Shown piece after piece: positions 11,024 through 18,179 of a stretch of DNA of 37,636 bases. Source of the stretch: Saccharothrix coeruleofusca (lineage in GTDB: Bacteria; Actinomycetota; Actinomycetes; Mycobacteriales; Pseudonocardiaceae); assembly GCF_014648515.1 (NCBI RefSeq), contig NZ_BMRG01000002.1, positions 192,972 through 230,607 on the forward strand, given 5' to 3'. The position numbers and the translations under genes were made by a program. Every line of letters begins with the position of its first letter. Positions within the stretch are counted from its first letter, which is position 1. The notes beneath the pieces were generated by a model, which was not told the origin of the DNA, made no database searches, and worked only from the letters and a program-made list of their open reading frames with translations.

Positions 11024-11503
11024 ATGACCACGGTGGACCTGCTGCAACGACTGGTCGAGCTGGAGGAGCGCGTCGCCGCGCTGGAGGGCGGGCGCGAGGT
11101 CGCCACGTCCCCCGAAGCCGGGGACGGCGGCGCCGTCGGCTACCGGGGCCGGGTGACGCTGGCCGAGGGCCAGGTGGAGTGGCGCATCGACCTGGCGCAG
11201 GAGTCCGTGCTGGCGCTGGAGGACCGGCCGCGCGTCGAGGTGCTGGCCGCGCTGGCGCACCCGGCTCGGGTGGACATCGTCCGGTCGCTGCTGGACCGCG
11301 GCGGGCAGCCCGCCGCGGCGCTGCAGGAGGCCGCCCGGCTGGGGTCGACCGGGCAGCTCTACCACCACCTCAAGGCCCTGACCTCGGCGGGCGTGGTGGA
11401 GCAGGACAAGCGCGGCAGCTACCGGCTGCGCGCGGGCGCGGTGGTGCCCGTGCTCGTCCTGCTCACCGCGGCCTCCGACGTGGCGGGTCAGCTGCGCAGC
11501 TGA
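11024..11503 (+). CDS. ArsR-type winged-helix transcriptional regulator
   Basis: This is a 159-residue regulator. Residues 1-22 form a short leucine-heptad helix (LLQRLVELEERVAALEGG). The central part carries a winged helix with VEVLAALAHPARVDIVRSLL, then GSTGQLYHHLKALTSAGVV as the recognition region, as in ArsR/helix-turn-helix-20 proteins. No metal-binding cysteines are visible, so metal sensing is unlikely. The start is one base after the hydrolase stop, suggesting it regulates that gene or responds to a common signal. The 3' end overlaps the convergent LLM oxidoreductase by 16 bases in a perfect palindrome. Confidence 0.85.
   Translation: MTTVDLLQRLVELEERVAALEGGREVATSPEAGDGGAVGYRGRVTLAEGQVEWRIDLAQESVLALEDRPRVEVLAALAHPARVDIVRSLLDRGGQPAAALQEAARLGSTGQLYHHLKALTSAGVVEQDKRGSYRLRAGAVVPVLVLLTAASDVAGQLRS
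11488..11503. other. Palindrome holding both convergent stop codons
   Basis: TCAGCTGCGCAGCTGA is its own reverse complement. It supplies the TGA of the HTH gene on the plus strand and of the LLM gene on the minus strand. Both proteins therefore end in the identical tetrapeptide QLRS. Confidence 0.95.
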
Positions 11504-12423
11504 GGCGCGACCTCGCTGGCGACCAGCTCGACGTGGTCCAGGTCGGACAGGTCGAGCACCTGGAGGTAGACCCGGCTGATGCCGGTGCGCTCGCGCCACT
11601 CGCCCAGCCGCTGCACGACCTCGGCGGGCGTGCCCGCCAGACCGTTGAGCCGCAGCTCGTCGACCTCGCGGCCGATGGCGTCGGCGCGGCGGGAGACCTC
11701 CGCGTCGTCCTTGCCCACCGCCACCACCAGCGCCGCGGAGCGGGTGATCTCCGCCGGGTCGCGGCCGATCTCGCGGCAGGCGGCGTCCACGCGGGCGAAC
11801 TGCTCCACGGCGAAGTCGATGCCCACGAACGGCAGGTTGAACTCGTCCGCGTGCTTGGCCGCCAGCGCGGGCGTGCGCTTGACGCCCTGACCGCCGATCA
11901 GCACCGGGATCCTGGCCTGCGCGGGCTTGGGCAGCGCGGGCGAGTCGGTGAGCTGGTAGTGCTTGCCCTGGAACGAGTACGTCTCGCCCAGCGGCGTGCC
12001 CCACAGCCCGGTGATGATGTCCAGCTGCTCCTCGTAGCGCTCGAACCGCTCGCGGACGGGCGGGAACGGCAGGCCGTAGGCGGTGTGCTCGGCCTCGTAC
12101 CAGCCCGCGCCGAGGCCGAACTCCACCCGGCCGCCGGACATCTGGTCCACCTGCGCCACGCTGATCGCCAGCGGGCCGGGGTAGCGGAACGTGGCCGCGG
12201 TCATCAGCGTGCCCAACCGGATGGTCCGGGTCTCGCGCGCCAGCCCCGCGAAGGTGATCCACGGGTCGGTGGGGCCGGGCAGGCCGTCGACCGAGCCCAT
12301 CTTCAGGTAGTGGTCGGAGCGGAAGAACGCGCCGTAGCCCGCGTCCTCGGCGGTGCGGGCCACGCGGAGCAGGTCGTCGTAGGAGGCCCCTTGCTGGGGC
12401 TCGGTGAAGATCCGGAGTTCCAC
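11488..12423 (-). CDS. LLM-class, probably F420-dependent oxidoreductase
   Basis: This is a 311-residue luciferase-like TIM-barrel protein. Typical elements are the N-terminal MELRIFTEP strand, GYGAFFRSDHYL, IRLGTLMTAATFRYPGPLA (substrate and cofactor pocket), SGGRVEFGLGAGWYEAEH and PVLIGGQGVKRTPALAAKHAD. These match F420-dependent members common in actinobacteria better than FMN luciferases, though the cofactor cannot be proven by eye. The GTG start at 12423 has a G-rich site upstream. It is divergent from the SDR gene, with 82 bases between them that must carry both promoters, and it converges with the HTH gene. Confidence 0.9.
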   Translation of the reverse strand: MELRIFTEPQQGASYDDLLRVARTAEDAGYGAFFRSDHYLKMGSVDGLPGPTDPWITFAGLARETRTIRLGTLMTAATFRYPGPLAISVAQVDQMSGGRVEFGLGAGWYEAEHTAYGLPFPPVRERFERYEEQLDIITGLWGTPLGETYSFQGKHYQLTDSPALPKPAQARIPVLIGGQGVKRTPALAAKHADEFNLPFVGIDFAVEQFARVDAACREIGRDPAEITRSAALVVAVGKDDAEVSRRADAIGREVDELRLNGLAGTPAEVVQRLGEWRERTGISRVYLQVLDLSDLDHVELVASEVAPQLRS

Positions 12424-12505
12424 GCCCCCAAGCTAACGGCGTCGACCCCGAGATCGCGATTCGGCTCCCGATCGGGGAGCGGCTCCCGGCTGGTAATCAT
12501 GACGC

Positions 12506-13432
12506 ATGGCGAAGTGGACTGAGGCGGACATCCCCGACCAGAGCGGCCGGACCGCGCTGGTGACCGGCGCGAACTCCGGGCTGGGGCTGCGCACGGCCCA
12601 GGTGCTCAGCGGCCGGGGCGCGCGGGTGCTGATGGCCTGCCGCTCCCCCGAGCGCGGGCAGCGGGCGCTGGAGCGCGTGCTGGCGGGCGGCGGCGAGGCC
12701 GAGCTGGTGCGGCTGGACCTGGCCGACCTGGCGTCCGTGCGCGCGGCCGCCGCCTCGGTGCGCGAGCTGACCGGGGACGCGCTGGACCTGCTGGTGAACA
12801 ACGCGGGCGTGATGGGCGGGCCGCTGCGCCGCACCGCCGACGGCTTCGAGCTCCAGTTCGGCACCAACCACCTCGGGCACGCCGCGCTGACCTGGCTGCT
12901 GATGCCCGCGCTGCGCGCCCGGCCGGGCGCGCGCGTGGTGACCGTGTCCAGCCTGATGCACTCCGTCGGCGCGCTCGACCTCGCCGACCCGAACTACGAG
13001 GTGCGCAAGTACCGCCAGTGGCACGCCTACGGCCAGTCCAAGCTGGCCAACCTGCTGTTCGCCCGCGAGCTGGACCGCAGGCTGCGCGCCGCCGGGCTGG
13101 ACGTGACCTCCGTCGCGGCGCACCCCGGCGCCACGGCCACCGAGCTGAGCGCCAACACGGCCCGCGCGCACGGCAGCAGCGTCATGGAACTGGGCAACAA
13201 GCTCGTCGGCCTGTTCTCCCAGCCGGTCGAGGTGGGTGCGTTGCCGCAGCTCTACGCGGCCACCGCGGCGGGCGCCGAGGGCGGCGGCTACTACGGCCCT
13301 GACGGGTTCCGCGAGATGCGCGGCCACCCCGCCCCGGCGGCCTCCAGCGCGGCCTCCCGCGACGAACTGGCGGCGGCCCGGCTGTGGGACCTCACCGCCG
13401 AGCTCACGGGCGTCGCGCCCGACCCGGCGTGA
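12506..13432 (+). CDS. Short-chain dehydrogenase/reductase
   Basis: This is a 308-residue classical SDR of the retinol-dehydrogenase/WWOX-like type often seen in actinobacteria. It has the NAD(P) motif TGANSGLG, the structural LLVNNAGVM motif, the catalytic serine in VVTVSSLMHSVG, and the YxxxK pair in YGQSKLANLLFA. The arginine-rich ACRSPERG after the second strand suggests NADPH preference (inference). lipA begins 14 bases downstream on the same strand and could be cotranscribed, but the SDR has no obvious lipoate role. Confidence 0.9.
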   Translation: MAKWTEADIPDQSGRTALVTGANSGLGLRTAQVLSGRGARVLMACRSPERGQRALERVLAGGGEAELVRLDLADLASVRAAAASVRELTGDALDLLVNNAGVMGGPLRRTADGFELQFGTNHLGHAALTWLLMPALRARPGARVVTVSSLMHSVGALDLADPNYEVRKYRQWHAYGQSKLANLLFARELDRRLRAAGLDVTSVAAHPGATATELSANTARAHGSSVMELGNKLVGLFSQPVEVGALPQLYAATAAGAEGGGYYGPDGFREMRGHPAPAASSAASRDELAAARLWDLTAELTGVAPDPA

Positions 13433-13446
13433 CGTAGTGTTGACCC

Positions 13447-14451
13447 GTGACCGTCGTACCTGAGGGTCGGAAGCTGCTGCGCCTGGAAGTGCGCAACAGC
13501 CAAACGCCCATCGAGAAGAAGCCCTCCTGGATCAAGACCAAGGCGAAGATGGGCCCCGAGTACCGGGAGCTCAAGGGCCTGGTCAAACGCGAGGGCCTGC
13601 ACACGGTGTGCGAGGAGGCGGGCTGTCCCAACATCTACGAGTGCTGGGAGGACCGCGAGGCGACGTTCCTCATCGGCGGCGAGCAGTGCACCCGCCGCTG
13701 CGACTTCTGCCAGATCGACACGGGCAAGCCCGCCGACCTGGACCGCGACGAGCCGCGCCGGGTCGCCGAGTCGGTGCAGGCGATGGGCCTGCGCTACTCG
13801 ACGGTGACCGGCGTGGCCCGCGACGACCTGCCCGACGGCGGCGCCTGGCTGTACGCCGAGACGGTCCGCCAGATCCACGCGCTCAACCCCGGCACGGGCG
13901 TCGAGCTGCTGATCCCGGACTTCAACGCGGTGCCCGAGCAGCTGGCCGAGGTGTTCGACTCCCGGCCCGAGGTGCTGGCGCACAACCTGGAGACCGTGCC
14001 GCGGATCTTCAAGCGCATCCGGCCCGCGTTCCGCTACGAGCGGTCGCTGGAGGTCATCACGCGCGCCCGCGAGGCGGGCCTGGTGACCAAGTCCAACCTG
14101 ATCCTGGGCATGGGCGAGACGCCGGAGGAGGTCACCGCCGCGCTGCGCGACCTGCACGGGGCGGGCTGCGAGATCATCACCATCACGCAGTACCTGCGGC
14201 CCTCGCCGCGGCACCACCCGGTCGAGCGCTGGGTGAAGCCGGAGGAGTTCCTGGTGCACAAGGAGACCGCCGAGTCGATCGGCTTCAGCGGCGTGATGGC
14301 GGGCCCGCTGGTGCGCTCGTCCTACCGCGCGGGGCGGCTCTACGCCCAGGCGGTGACCAAGCGCGGCGACGCGCTGCCGGAGAACCTGCGGCACCTGCTG
14401 GAAGCGGGCGGCGCGGCGCAGGAGGTCACGTCGCTGCTCTCGGCTCGCTGA
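13447..14451 (+). CDS. lipA: Lipoyl synthase (radical SAM)
   Basis: LipA inserts two sulfurs into octanoyl-lysine on lipoyl domains, using a radical-SAM cluster and a sacrificial auxiliary cluster. The auxiliary-cluster cysteines are seen as [12 protein letters not shown] (C55, C60, C66). The SAM cluster is CTRRCDFC (C81, C85, C88). The length of 334 residues is normal. The C-terminal [11 protein letters not shown] segment carries the family's conserved RSSY serine. The GTG start gives the standard N-terminus [20 protein letters not shown]. The gene follows the SDR and converges with the saccharopine-dehydrogenase-like gene, overlapping it by 26 bases. Confidence 0.97.
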   Translation: MTVVPEGRKLLRLEVRNSQTPIEKKPSWIKTKAKMGPEYRELKGLVKREGLHTVCEEAGCPNIYECWEDREATFLIGGEQCTRRCDFCQIDTGKPADLDRDEPRRVAESVQAMGLRYSTVTGVARDDLPDGGAWLYAETVRQIHALNPGTGVELLIPDFNAVPEQLAEVFDSRPEVLAHNLETVPRIFKRIRPAFRYERSLEVITRAREAGLVTKSNLILGMGETPEEVTAALRDLHGAGCEIITITQYLRPSPRHHPVERWVKPEEFLVHKETAESIGFSGVMAGPLVRSSYRAGRLYAQAVTKRGDALPENLRHLLEAGGAAQEVTSLLSAR

Positions 14452-15472
14452 GCACCACGCCGTCCAGCTCCAGCGCGTAGTGCGCGCCGAAGGCGCTGGA
14501 CGGCGTGTGGCAGCCGGGCTCGACCCGGTCCGGTCCGCGGGTCAGCGCGCTGATCGCGCGGACCACCGAGTCCGCCGTGAGGCTGTAGGGGTTGGGGCAG
14601 GTCAGCGCCGCCTGCACGCGGTTGCCGCGATCGTCGCGAACCTCGCCCCAGACCTCGGCGCGGGTCTTGGCGCGGGTGCTCGCACCGGGACCGCCGACCA
14701 CCCGTCCCAGCAGGGCCTTGCCCAGCGCCCGCACCGGTGGCAGGCGCAGCAGGGGCGCCAGCGCGCCCTGCGCGACGGCCGCGAAACCGGGCAGCGCGGT
14801 GAACGTGGTGATGTTCGGGATGCCGGTGGAGCGGTAGGCGGTGCTCACGTCGCCCCACGGGATGGCGACCACCTCGCGCGGCCCCGACCGGAACCCCGCC
14901 ACCCGCTTGCGGTGCCCCACCGGCACGGCGCGGATCTCGCCGTCCACGCGGGCCCTGCCACCGCTCCCGGCTCCTTCCAGGGCGGTCCGCGCGGTGCCCG
15001 CGCTGGCCCCGCCGCCGACGACGAAGGCCAGGTCCAGGTGCGTGGCCGAGGGCAGGGCCCGGTGCAGCAGCGCGGCCAGGCAGTCGGTCGGCACGACGTC
15101 GAAACCGGCGCCGGGCAGCAGCACGACCCCGGCGGCCACCGCGTCGTCGTGGCGGCGCGCGACGGCTTCGAAGACGTCGATCTCGCCGGTGATGTCGACG
15201 TAGTGGGTGCGCGTGTCCAGGCAGGCGCGCACCATCGGGGCGGAGGTGGCGGAGAACGGGCCCGCGCAGTGCGCCACGGCGTCGATGTCGCGCAGGTGCT
15301 CGGCGGCGTGGCGCAAGTCGAACGCGCGGTGCTCCAGGCCCAGCTCGCGCGCCAGGGGTTCGAGCTTGTCGCGGGAGCGGCCCGCCAGCACCGGCCGCTC
15401 CCCCGCCGCCACGGCGCGCTCGGCCACGAGCGCGCCGGTGTAGCCGTTGGCGCCGTAGACCATCCACGTCAT
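14426..15472 (-). CDS. Saccharopine dehydrogenase-like (trans-acting enoyl-reductase-type) NAD(P) protein
   Basis: This is a 348-residue protein with the N-terminal Rossmann motif [19 protein letters not shown] and a long C-terminal domain of the saccharopine-dehydrogenase fold. The segments [31 protein letters not shown] and [16 protein letters not shown] are typical of the actinobacterial family that includes mycobacterial trans-acting enoyl reductases. True lysine metabolism is unlikely, because these relatives work on lipids or have unknown substrates. I start at the ATG at 15472; the longer reading to 15541 adds a non-family leader running into a dispersed repeat. It overlaps lipA convergently by 26 bases. 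Confidence 0.85.
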   Translation of the reverse strand: MTWMVYGANGYTGALVAERAVAAGERPVLAGRSRDKLEPLARELGLEHRAFDLRHAAEHLRDIDAVAHCAGPFSATSAPMVRACLDTRTHYVDITGEIDVFEAVARRHDDAVAAGVVLLPGAGFDVVPTDCLAALLHRALPSATHLDLAFVVGGGASAGTARTALEGAGSGGRARVDGEIRAVPVGHRKRVAGFRSGPREVVAIPWGDVSTAYRSTGIPNITTFTALPGFAAVAQGALAPLLRLPPVRALGKALLGRVVGGPGASTRAKTRAEVWGEVRDDRGNRVQAALTCPNPYSLTADSVVRAISALTRGPDRVEPGCHTPSSAFGAHYALELDGVVLSEPRAAT

Positions 15473-15534
15473 GCCCCGGAAGCTACCAGCGAGTAGCACG
15501 GCGCGCCGAACACCGCCCACCCGCACCCCGATGC

Positions 15535-15586
15535 TCGGCAAGTACTACCCGACGGGGCCGGGAGGGCCGGTAACTACTACCCGACG
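15535..15586. repeat. 52-bp dispersed repeat, copy 1
   Basis: It begins TCGGCAAGTACTACC, contains GAGGGCCG at offset 28, and ends in CTACCCGACG. Inside this copy the 12-mer TACTACCCGACG occurs twice, at 15543-15554 and 15575-15586, exactly 32 bp apart. It aligns without gaps to 26283-26334 at 41 of 52 positions by hand count. It lies between the stop of the small membrane protein gene and the start of the saccharopine-dehydrogenase-like gene, both on the minus strand. Confidence 0.8.
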
Positions 15587-15636
15587 TGCGCGAACACGGA
15601 GTTCGGGGTGCCCAGAGGCTCGACTCGCGGGGTGGG

Positions 15637-15927
15637 CTAGGAGGCGGAGCGGCGTCGGGTGATCGCTCCGCCTGCCAGGAGCAGCAGGCCGAGCACCGCC
15701 ACCGGAGCCGCCCAGGCGAGCCGCTCGGCGCGCAGTTCCCCGCAGATTTCGGGCAATGCTTCGGACTCGGCTTCCAGCTCGATGTCGTCGTACCCCATGC
15801 CCACGCTGTTGCCGCAGGACACGGAAAGCCCCGAGGGGGAATCGGTTTCCAGCGGCAGGAGCATGATCAACAAACCGGCGAGCAGAAAGGCCGCGCCGAC
15901 CACCGCGGTGACCGTCCTGGGCGACAT
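15637..15927 (-). CDS. Small two-helix membrane protein of unknown function
   Basis: The protein is 96 residues. An N-terminal membrane helix (TVTAVVGAAFLLAGLLIMLL) is followed by a roughly 40-residue loop holding two cysteines (VSCGNSVGMGYDD ... LPEICGEL), probably outside the cell and possibly disulfide bonded. A second helix (APVAVLGLLLLAGGA) ends in a basic tail ITRRRSAS. I recognise no family. No Shine-Dalgarno site precedes the ATG at 15927. A TAATGT six bases upstream could be a -10 box of a leaderless transcript, but this is weak. It is the last of a run of small minus-strand genes. Confidence 0.65.
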   Translation of the reverse strand: MSPRTVTAVVGAAFLLAGLLIMLLPLETDSPSGLSVSCGNSVGMGYDDIELEAESEALPEICGELRAERLAWAAPVAVLGLLLLAGGAITRRRSAS

Positions 15928-16072
15928 GGCGCAACATTACGATGTGTGATGCCGATCGCCTAGGGGGTTGACGGATTAGGGGGGTGAACCGTCGTCCCCT
16001 AACGGGCCGAATGCCGCAAGTGACCACCGGTCGACGGGGGAACGCGGTTCCTTGCCCCGATCGGTGACGGCG

Positions 16073-16273
16073 CTACGACGCGCTCAGCGAGTTCGGCGAT
16101 CCGCACCCAGTTGAGACGTCGGCGCGCGAAGCGCAGGCGGTGAACGGCGAGGACCGGTCGTCGGTGTCGTCCAGGAGCGCCAGGGTGACGAGTACAACAG
16201 CCACGCAAAGGCCGGCCACCACCAAGCCGATGATGGCGATCAGGACCCTGGAGCCGATACCCGGTCGATCCAC
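16073..16273 (-). CDS. Small single-helix membrane protein of unknown function
   Basis: This is a 66-residue open frame with one strong membrane segment (VLIAIIGLVVAGLCVAVVLVTLALL). A short acidic, cysteine-containing C-terminal tail follows (DDTDDRSSPFTACASRADV..., two cysteines outside the helix). The GTG start at 16273 lies 34 bases inside the end of the upstream small gene, so translation may be coupled. No ribosome site is obvious and no family is recognised. The gene call rests mainly on the clear membrane helix and the codon pattern. Confidence 0.5.
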   Translation of the reverse strand: MDRPGIGSRVLIAIIGLVVAGLCVAVVLVTLALLDDTDDRSSPFTACASRADVSTGCGSPNSLSAS

Positions 16274-16443
16274 GCGCGCAGGCTATCGCCCCTGGAACCG
16301 TCCTCGACCAGGTCGACCAGTTCCGGGCAGGCTTCGGGGACGTCCCACAACTCCAGCAGGCTCGACACGGCGCGGGCGATGTCGGCATAGCGGCTGTCGG
16401 GCAGCCCGGAGGGGAGTTCCACCCGCAGCTCCGGACGATCCAT
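16240..16443 (-). CDS. Small LLELW-type protein, paralogue A
   Basis: This is a 67-residue soluble acidic protein starting MDRPELRVELP at the ATG at 16443. Its pattern LxVxLPxxLPxxxYxxIxxAVxSLLELWxVPxxCPxLVxLV is shared with the gene at 16566-16748. The two differ in their C-termini (here EDGSRGDSLRAWIDRVSAPGS). No known family is recognised. A short beta strand followed by a helix ending LLELW is the visible fold element. It overlaps the single-helix membrane protein gene downstream. Confidence 0.65.
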   Translation of the reverse strand: MDRPELRVELPSGLPDSRYADIARAVSSLLELWDVPEACPELVDLVEDGSRGDSLRAWIDRVSAPGS

Positions 16444-16565
16444 GCGCCCCAGCATTGCCGTCACGCGCGCGCGAGGGCAATACCACGATCGTGCGCTATT
16501 CAGCGGTGGAAATGACCTGGGCTGATCACCGCATTTCAGAAGTGACGGGCGTCACTCCCGGTCGG

Positions 16566-16748
16566 CTAACCGCAGCGCTCCAACTCCGCCTCGCACACGC
16601 ACACCTGGCCGACCACGCCGATCAGCAGCGGGCACACGCCCGGAACGCCCCACAGCTCCAGCAGGCTGGCCACGGCGTGCCGAATGCCGTCGTAGTGCTG
16701 CGGGGGCAAGTCGGGCGGGAGCTTGAGATGGAGCTCCAGGTGACTCAT
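16566..16748 (-). CDS. Small LLELW-type protein, paralogue B
   Basis: This is a 60-residue protein starting MSHLELHLKLPPDLPP at the ATG at 16748. It matches paralogue A through the strand, the AVASLLELWGVPGVCP segment and the hydrophobic stretch after it (LLIGVVGQV), then ends CVCEAELERCG with a CxC. An upstream ATG at 16784 would add 12 unrelated residues. I prefer the internal start because it aligns with the start of paralogue A. It is the first gene of the small minus-strand cluster downstream of the tRNA. Function unknown. Confidence 0.62.
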   Translation of the reverse strand: MSHLELHLKLPPDLPPQHYDGIRHAVASLLELWGVPGVCPLLIGVVGQVCVCEAELERCG

Positions 16749-16883
16749 GCCCCACAGAATCACCGTTGCGCCGGAGCAACGCAACCCCCGTTCGAGCTAC
16801 TCCGACCATTTTTCGTGGAATTTGGAATCAATGGTTCGAAACCACGGGGGGAATAGTTCGGAACATTTTCGTGACGGGGTGGG

Positions 16884-16958
16884 TGGTGGGCGCGGCAGGA
16901 TTCGAACCTGCGACCGCTCGGGTGTAAACCGAGTGCTCTTCCACTGAGCTACGCGCCC
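16884..16958 (-). tRNA. tRNA-Val, anticodon TAC
   Basis: The minus strand folds into a full cloverleaf. The acceptor is GGGCGCG/CGCGCCC, with D arm GCTC...GAGC. The anticodon stem is CTCGG/CCGAG around loop TTTACAC (anticodon TAC). The T arm is GCAGG-TTCGAAT-CCTGC. The discriminator is A and the CCA end is encoded (complement of 16884-16886). It starts 23 bases after the ahpE stop on the same strand, so read-through from ahpE is possible. Confidence 0.97.
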
Positions 16959-16981
16959 GTCGGGCGGGCCCCGCGGGCGGG

Positions 16982-17446
16982 CTACCCCCGCAGTGCCGCC
17001 ACGGCCCTCTTCCACGTCTCCTGGTCCCGCGGCTCACCGGGACCGCGGACCTCGGCGAACCGGACCACGCCCCCGGTGTCGACCAGGAACGTCCCCCGCG
17101 TCGCCACCCCGGCGCGCTCGTGGAACGCGCCGTAGGCCCTGGCCACCTCGCCGTGCGGCCAGAAGTCCGACAGCAGCGGGAACGGGAACCCCTGCTGCTC
17201 CGACCAGACCTTGAGGCTGTACGGCGTGTCCACCGAGACCCCGAGCACCTGGACGTTCCCGTCATCGTAGACGGCGATCTCGTCGCGCACCCTGCTCAGC
17301 TCGCCGGTGCACGTGCCGCTGAACGCGAACGGGAAGAACACCAGCAGCACGTTGCGCTCGCCGCGGAACGACGACAGCGCGACGGGCCGCCGGTGGACGT
17401 CCTCCAGGGTGAAGTCCGGGGCGGGCCCGCCGACTCCCACCGCCAT
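16982..17446 (-). CDS. ahpE: 1-Cys peroxiredoxin, AhpE type
   Basis: This thioredoxin-fold peroxidase reduces peroxides through a single cysteine. In 154 residues the only cysteine is C46, inside PFAFSGTCTGEL (the PxxxSxxC peroxidatic motif). A 2-Cys mechanism with an internal resolving cysteine is therefore excluded. The arginine partner is likely in VATRGTFLVD. The ATG at 17446 comes two bases after the stop of the DUF3052 gene, so the two are coupled. The order ahpE, DUF3052, then divergent aceE is the same in mycobacteria. This supports the name and suggests peroxide defence linked to central carbon metabolism (inference). Confidence 0.93.
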   Translation of the reverse strand: MAVGVGGPAPDFTLEDVHRRPVALSSFRGERNVLLVFFPFAFSGTCTGELSRVRDEIAVYDDGNVQVLGVSVDTPYSLKVWSEQQGFPFPLLSDFWPHGEVARAYGAFHERAGVATRGTFLVDTGGVVRFAEVRGPGEPRDQETWKRAVAALRG

Positions 17447-17448
17447 GC

Positions 17449-17880
17449 CTAGCGCTTGGACTTCGCGTTCTTCGGCGAGACCAGTCGGATGCCGGTCCAG
17501 TCGTCGCCCACGCTGATGTTGGAGGTCAGCGCCAGGCCCGCGGTGGGCACCGCCTCGGCGATGTCGCTGGGCTCGACGTGCCCCGGCCGCCCCGTCTTCG
17601 GGGTCAGCACCCAGATCACGCCGTTCTCCGCCAGCGGCGAGGTCGCGTTGATCAGGGCGTCCACCAGGTCACCGTCGTCCTCACGCCACCACAGCAGGAC
17701 CACGTCCACGACTTCATCGTCGTCCTCGTCGAGCAGATCGCTGCCGATCCGCTCCTCGACCGCGGCGCGCAGGTCGTCGTCGACGTCCTCGTCCCAGCCG
17801 ATCTCCTGGACCACGATGCCCGGTTCGATCCCGAGCCTGTCGGCGACGCCGACCTTGCCGGCGTCTTCCGCGGCGACCAC
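17449..17880 (-). CDS. DUF3052-family protein
   Basis: This is a 143-residue acidic soluble protein with KVGVADRLGIEPGIVVQEIGWDEDVDDDLRAAVEERIG, a run of acids (LLDEDDDEVVDVVLLWWREDDGDL), then GVIWVLTPKTGRPGHVEPSDIAEAVPTAGL. That is the arrangement I know as DUF3052. The biochemical role is unknown; it looks like a small alpha/beta domain. I choose the GTG at 17880, ten bases after GGAGG, because the GTG at 17889 almost touches the ribosome site. It lies upstream of and coupled to ahpE, and divergent from aceE across a roughly 300-base gap. Confidence 0.85.
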   Translation of the reverse strand: MVAAEDAGKVGVADRLGIEPGIVVQEIGWDEDVDDDLRAAVEERIGSDLLDEDDDEVVDVVLLWWREDDGDLVDALINATSPLAENGVIWVLTPKTGRPGHVEPSDIAEAVPTAGLALTSNISVGDDWTGIRLVSPKNAKSKR

Positions 17881-18179
17881 GGTTTCCACTCCTCCAAGTA
17901 TGCAACAAGCGGCAGCCGGGGGTCGACTGCCGCGCGGTGTCTCCTACCAGTCGCGGTTAGCGAACACTGTCACCCGTGCCACGCGCAACCGTAAGGGGCA
18001 GGACACGCCGCATCGGGTACCCCGGGATGCGCTCCCCTACCCCGATGAGGCAGGCTCTACATACCTCCTATTCGCGCGCGCGCGATGGACACGATCCAGA
18101 ACTACCGACCGGTAGTGGTGACGGGAAGGTGTCCGGCGGGCAACGATGGAGCTAGAGAACCCAGGAACGAGGAGATCCC
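17881..18179. promoter_or_regulatory. Divergent DUF3052/aceE intergenic region
   Basis: About 300 bases without a gene. Visible items are a perfect inverted repeat at 18101-18116, a looser pair CATCGGG (18011-18017) and CCCGATG (18041-18047), a short alternating CG run near 18073-18084, and GAGGAG at 18169-18174 that sets the aceE start. Promoter boxes could not be assigned with confidence. Confidence 0.55.
18101..18116. promoter_or_regulatory. Candidate operator upstream of aceE
   Basis: ACTACCGACCGGTAGT is a perfect 6-bp inverted repeat (ACTACC/GGTAGT) with a 4-base centre. It sits 64 bases before the aceE start codon, where a repressor or activator dimer would be expected. The binding protein is unknown. 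Confidence 0.5.

Noticed and set aside
15976-16002. TTAGGGG/CCCCTAA pair as a terminator
   Set aside because: Only a 7-bp stem with a 13-base loop; too weak compared with the other hairpins in the window.
18073-18084. Alternating CG run as a functional Z-DNA element
   Set aside because: Only about six CG steps, which is expected by chance at this GC content.
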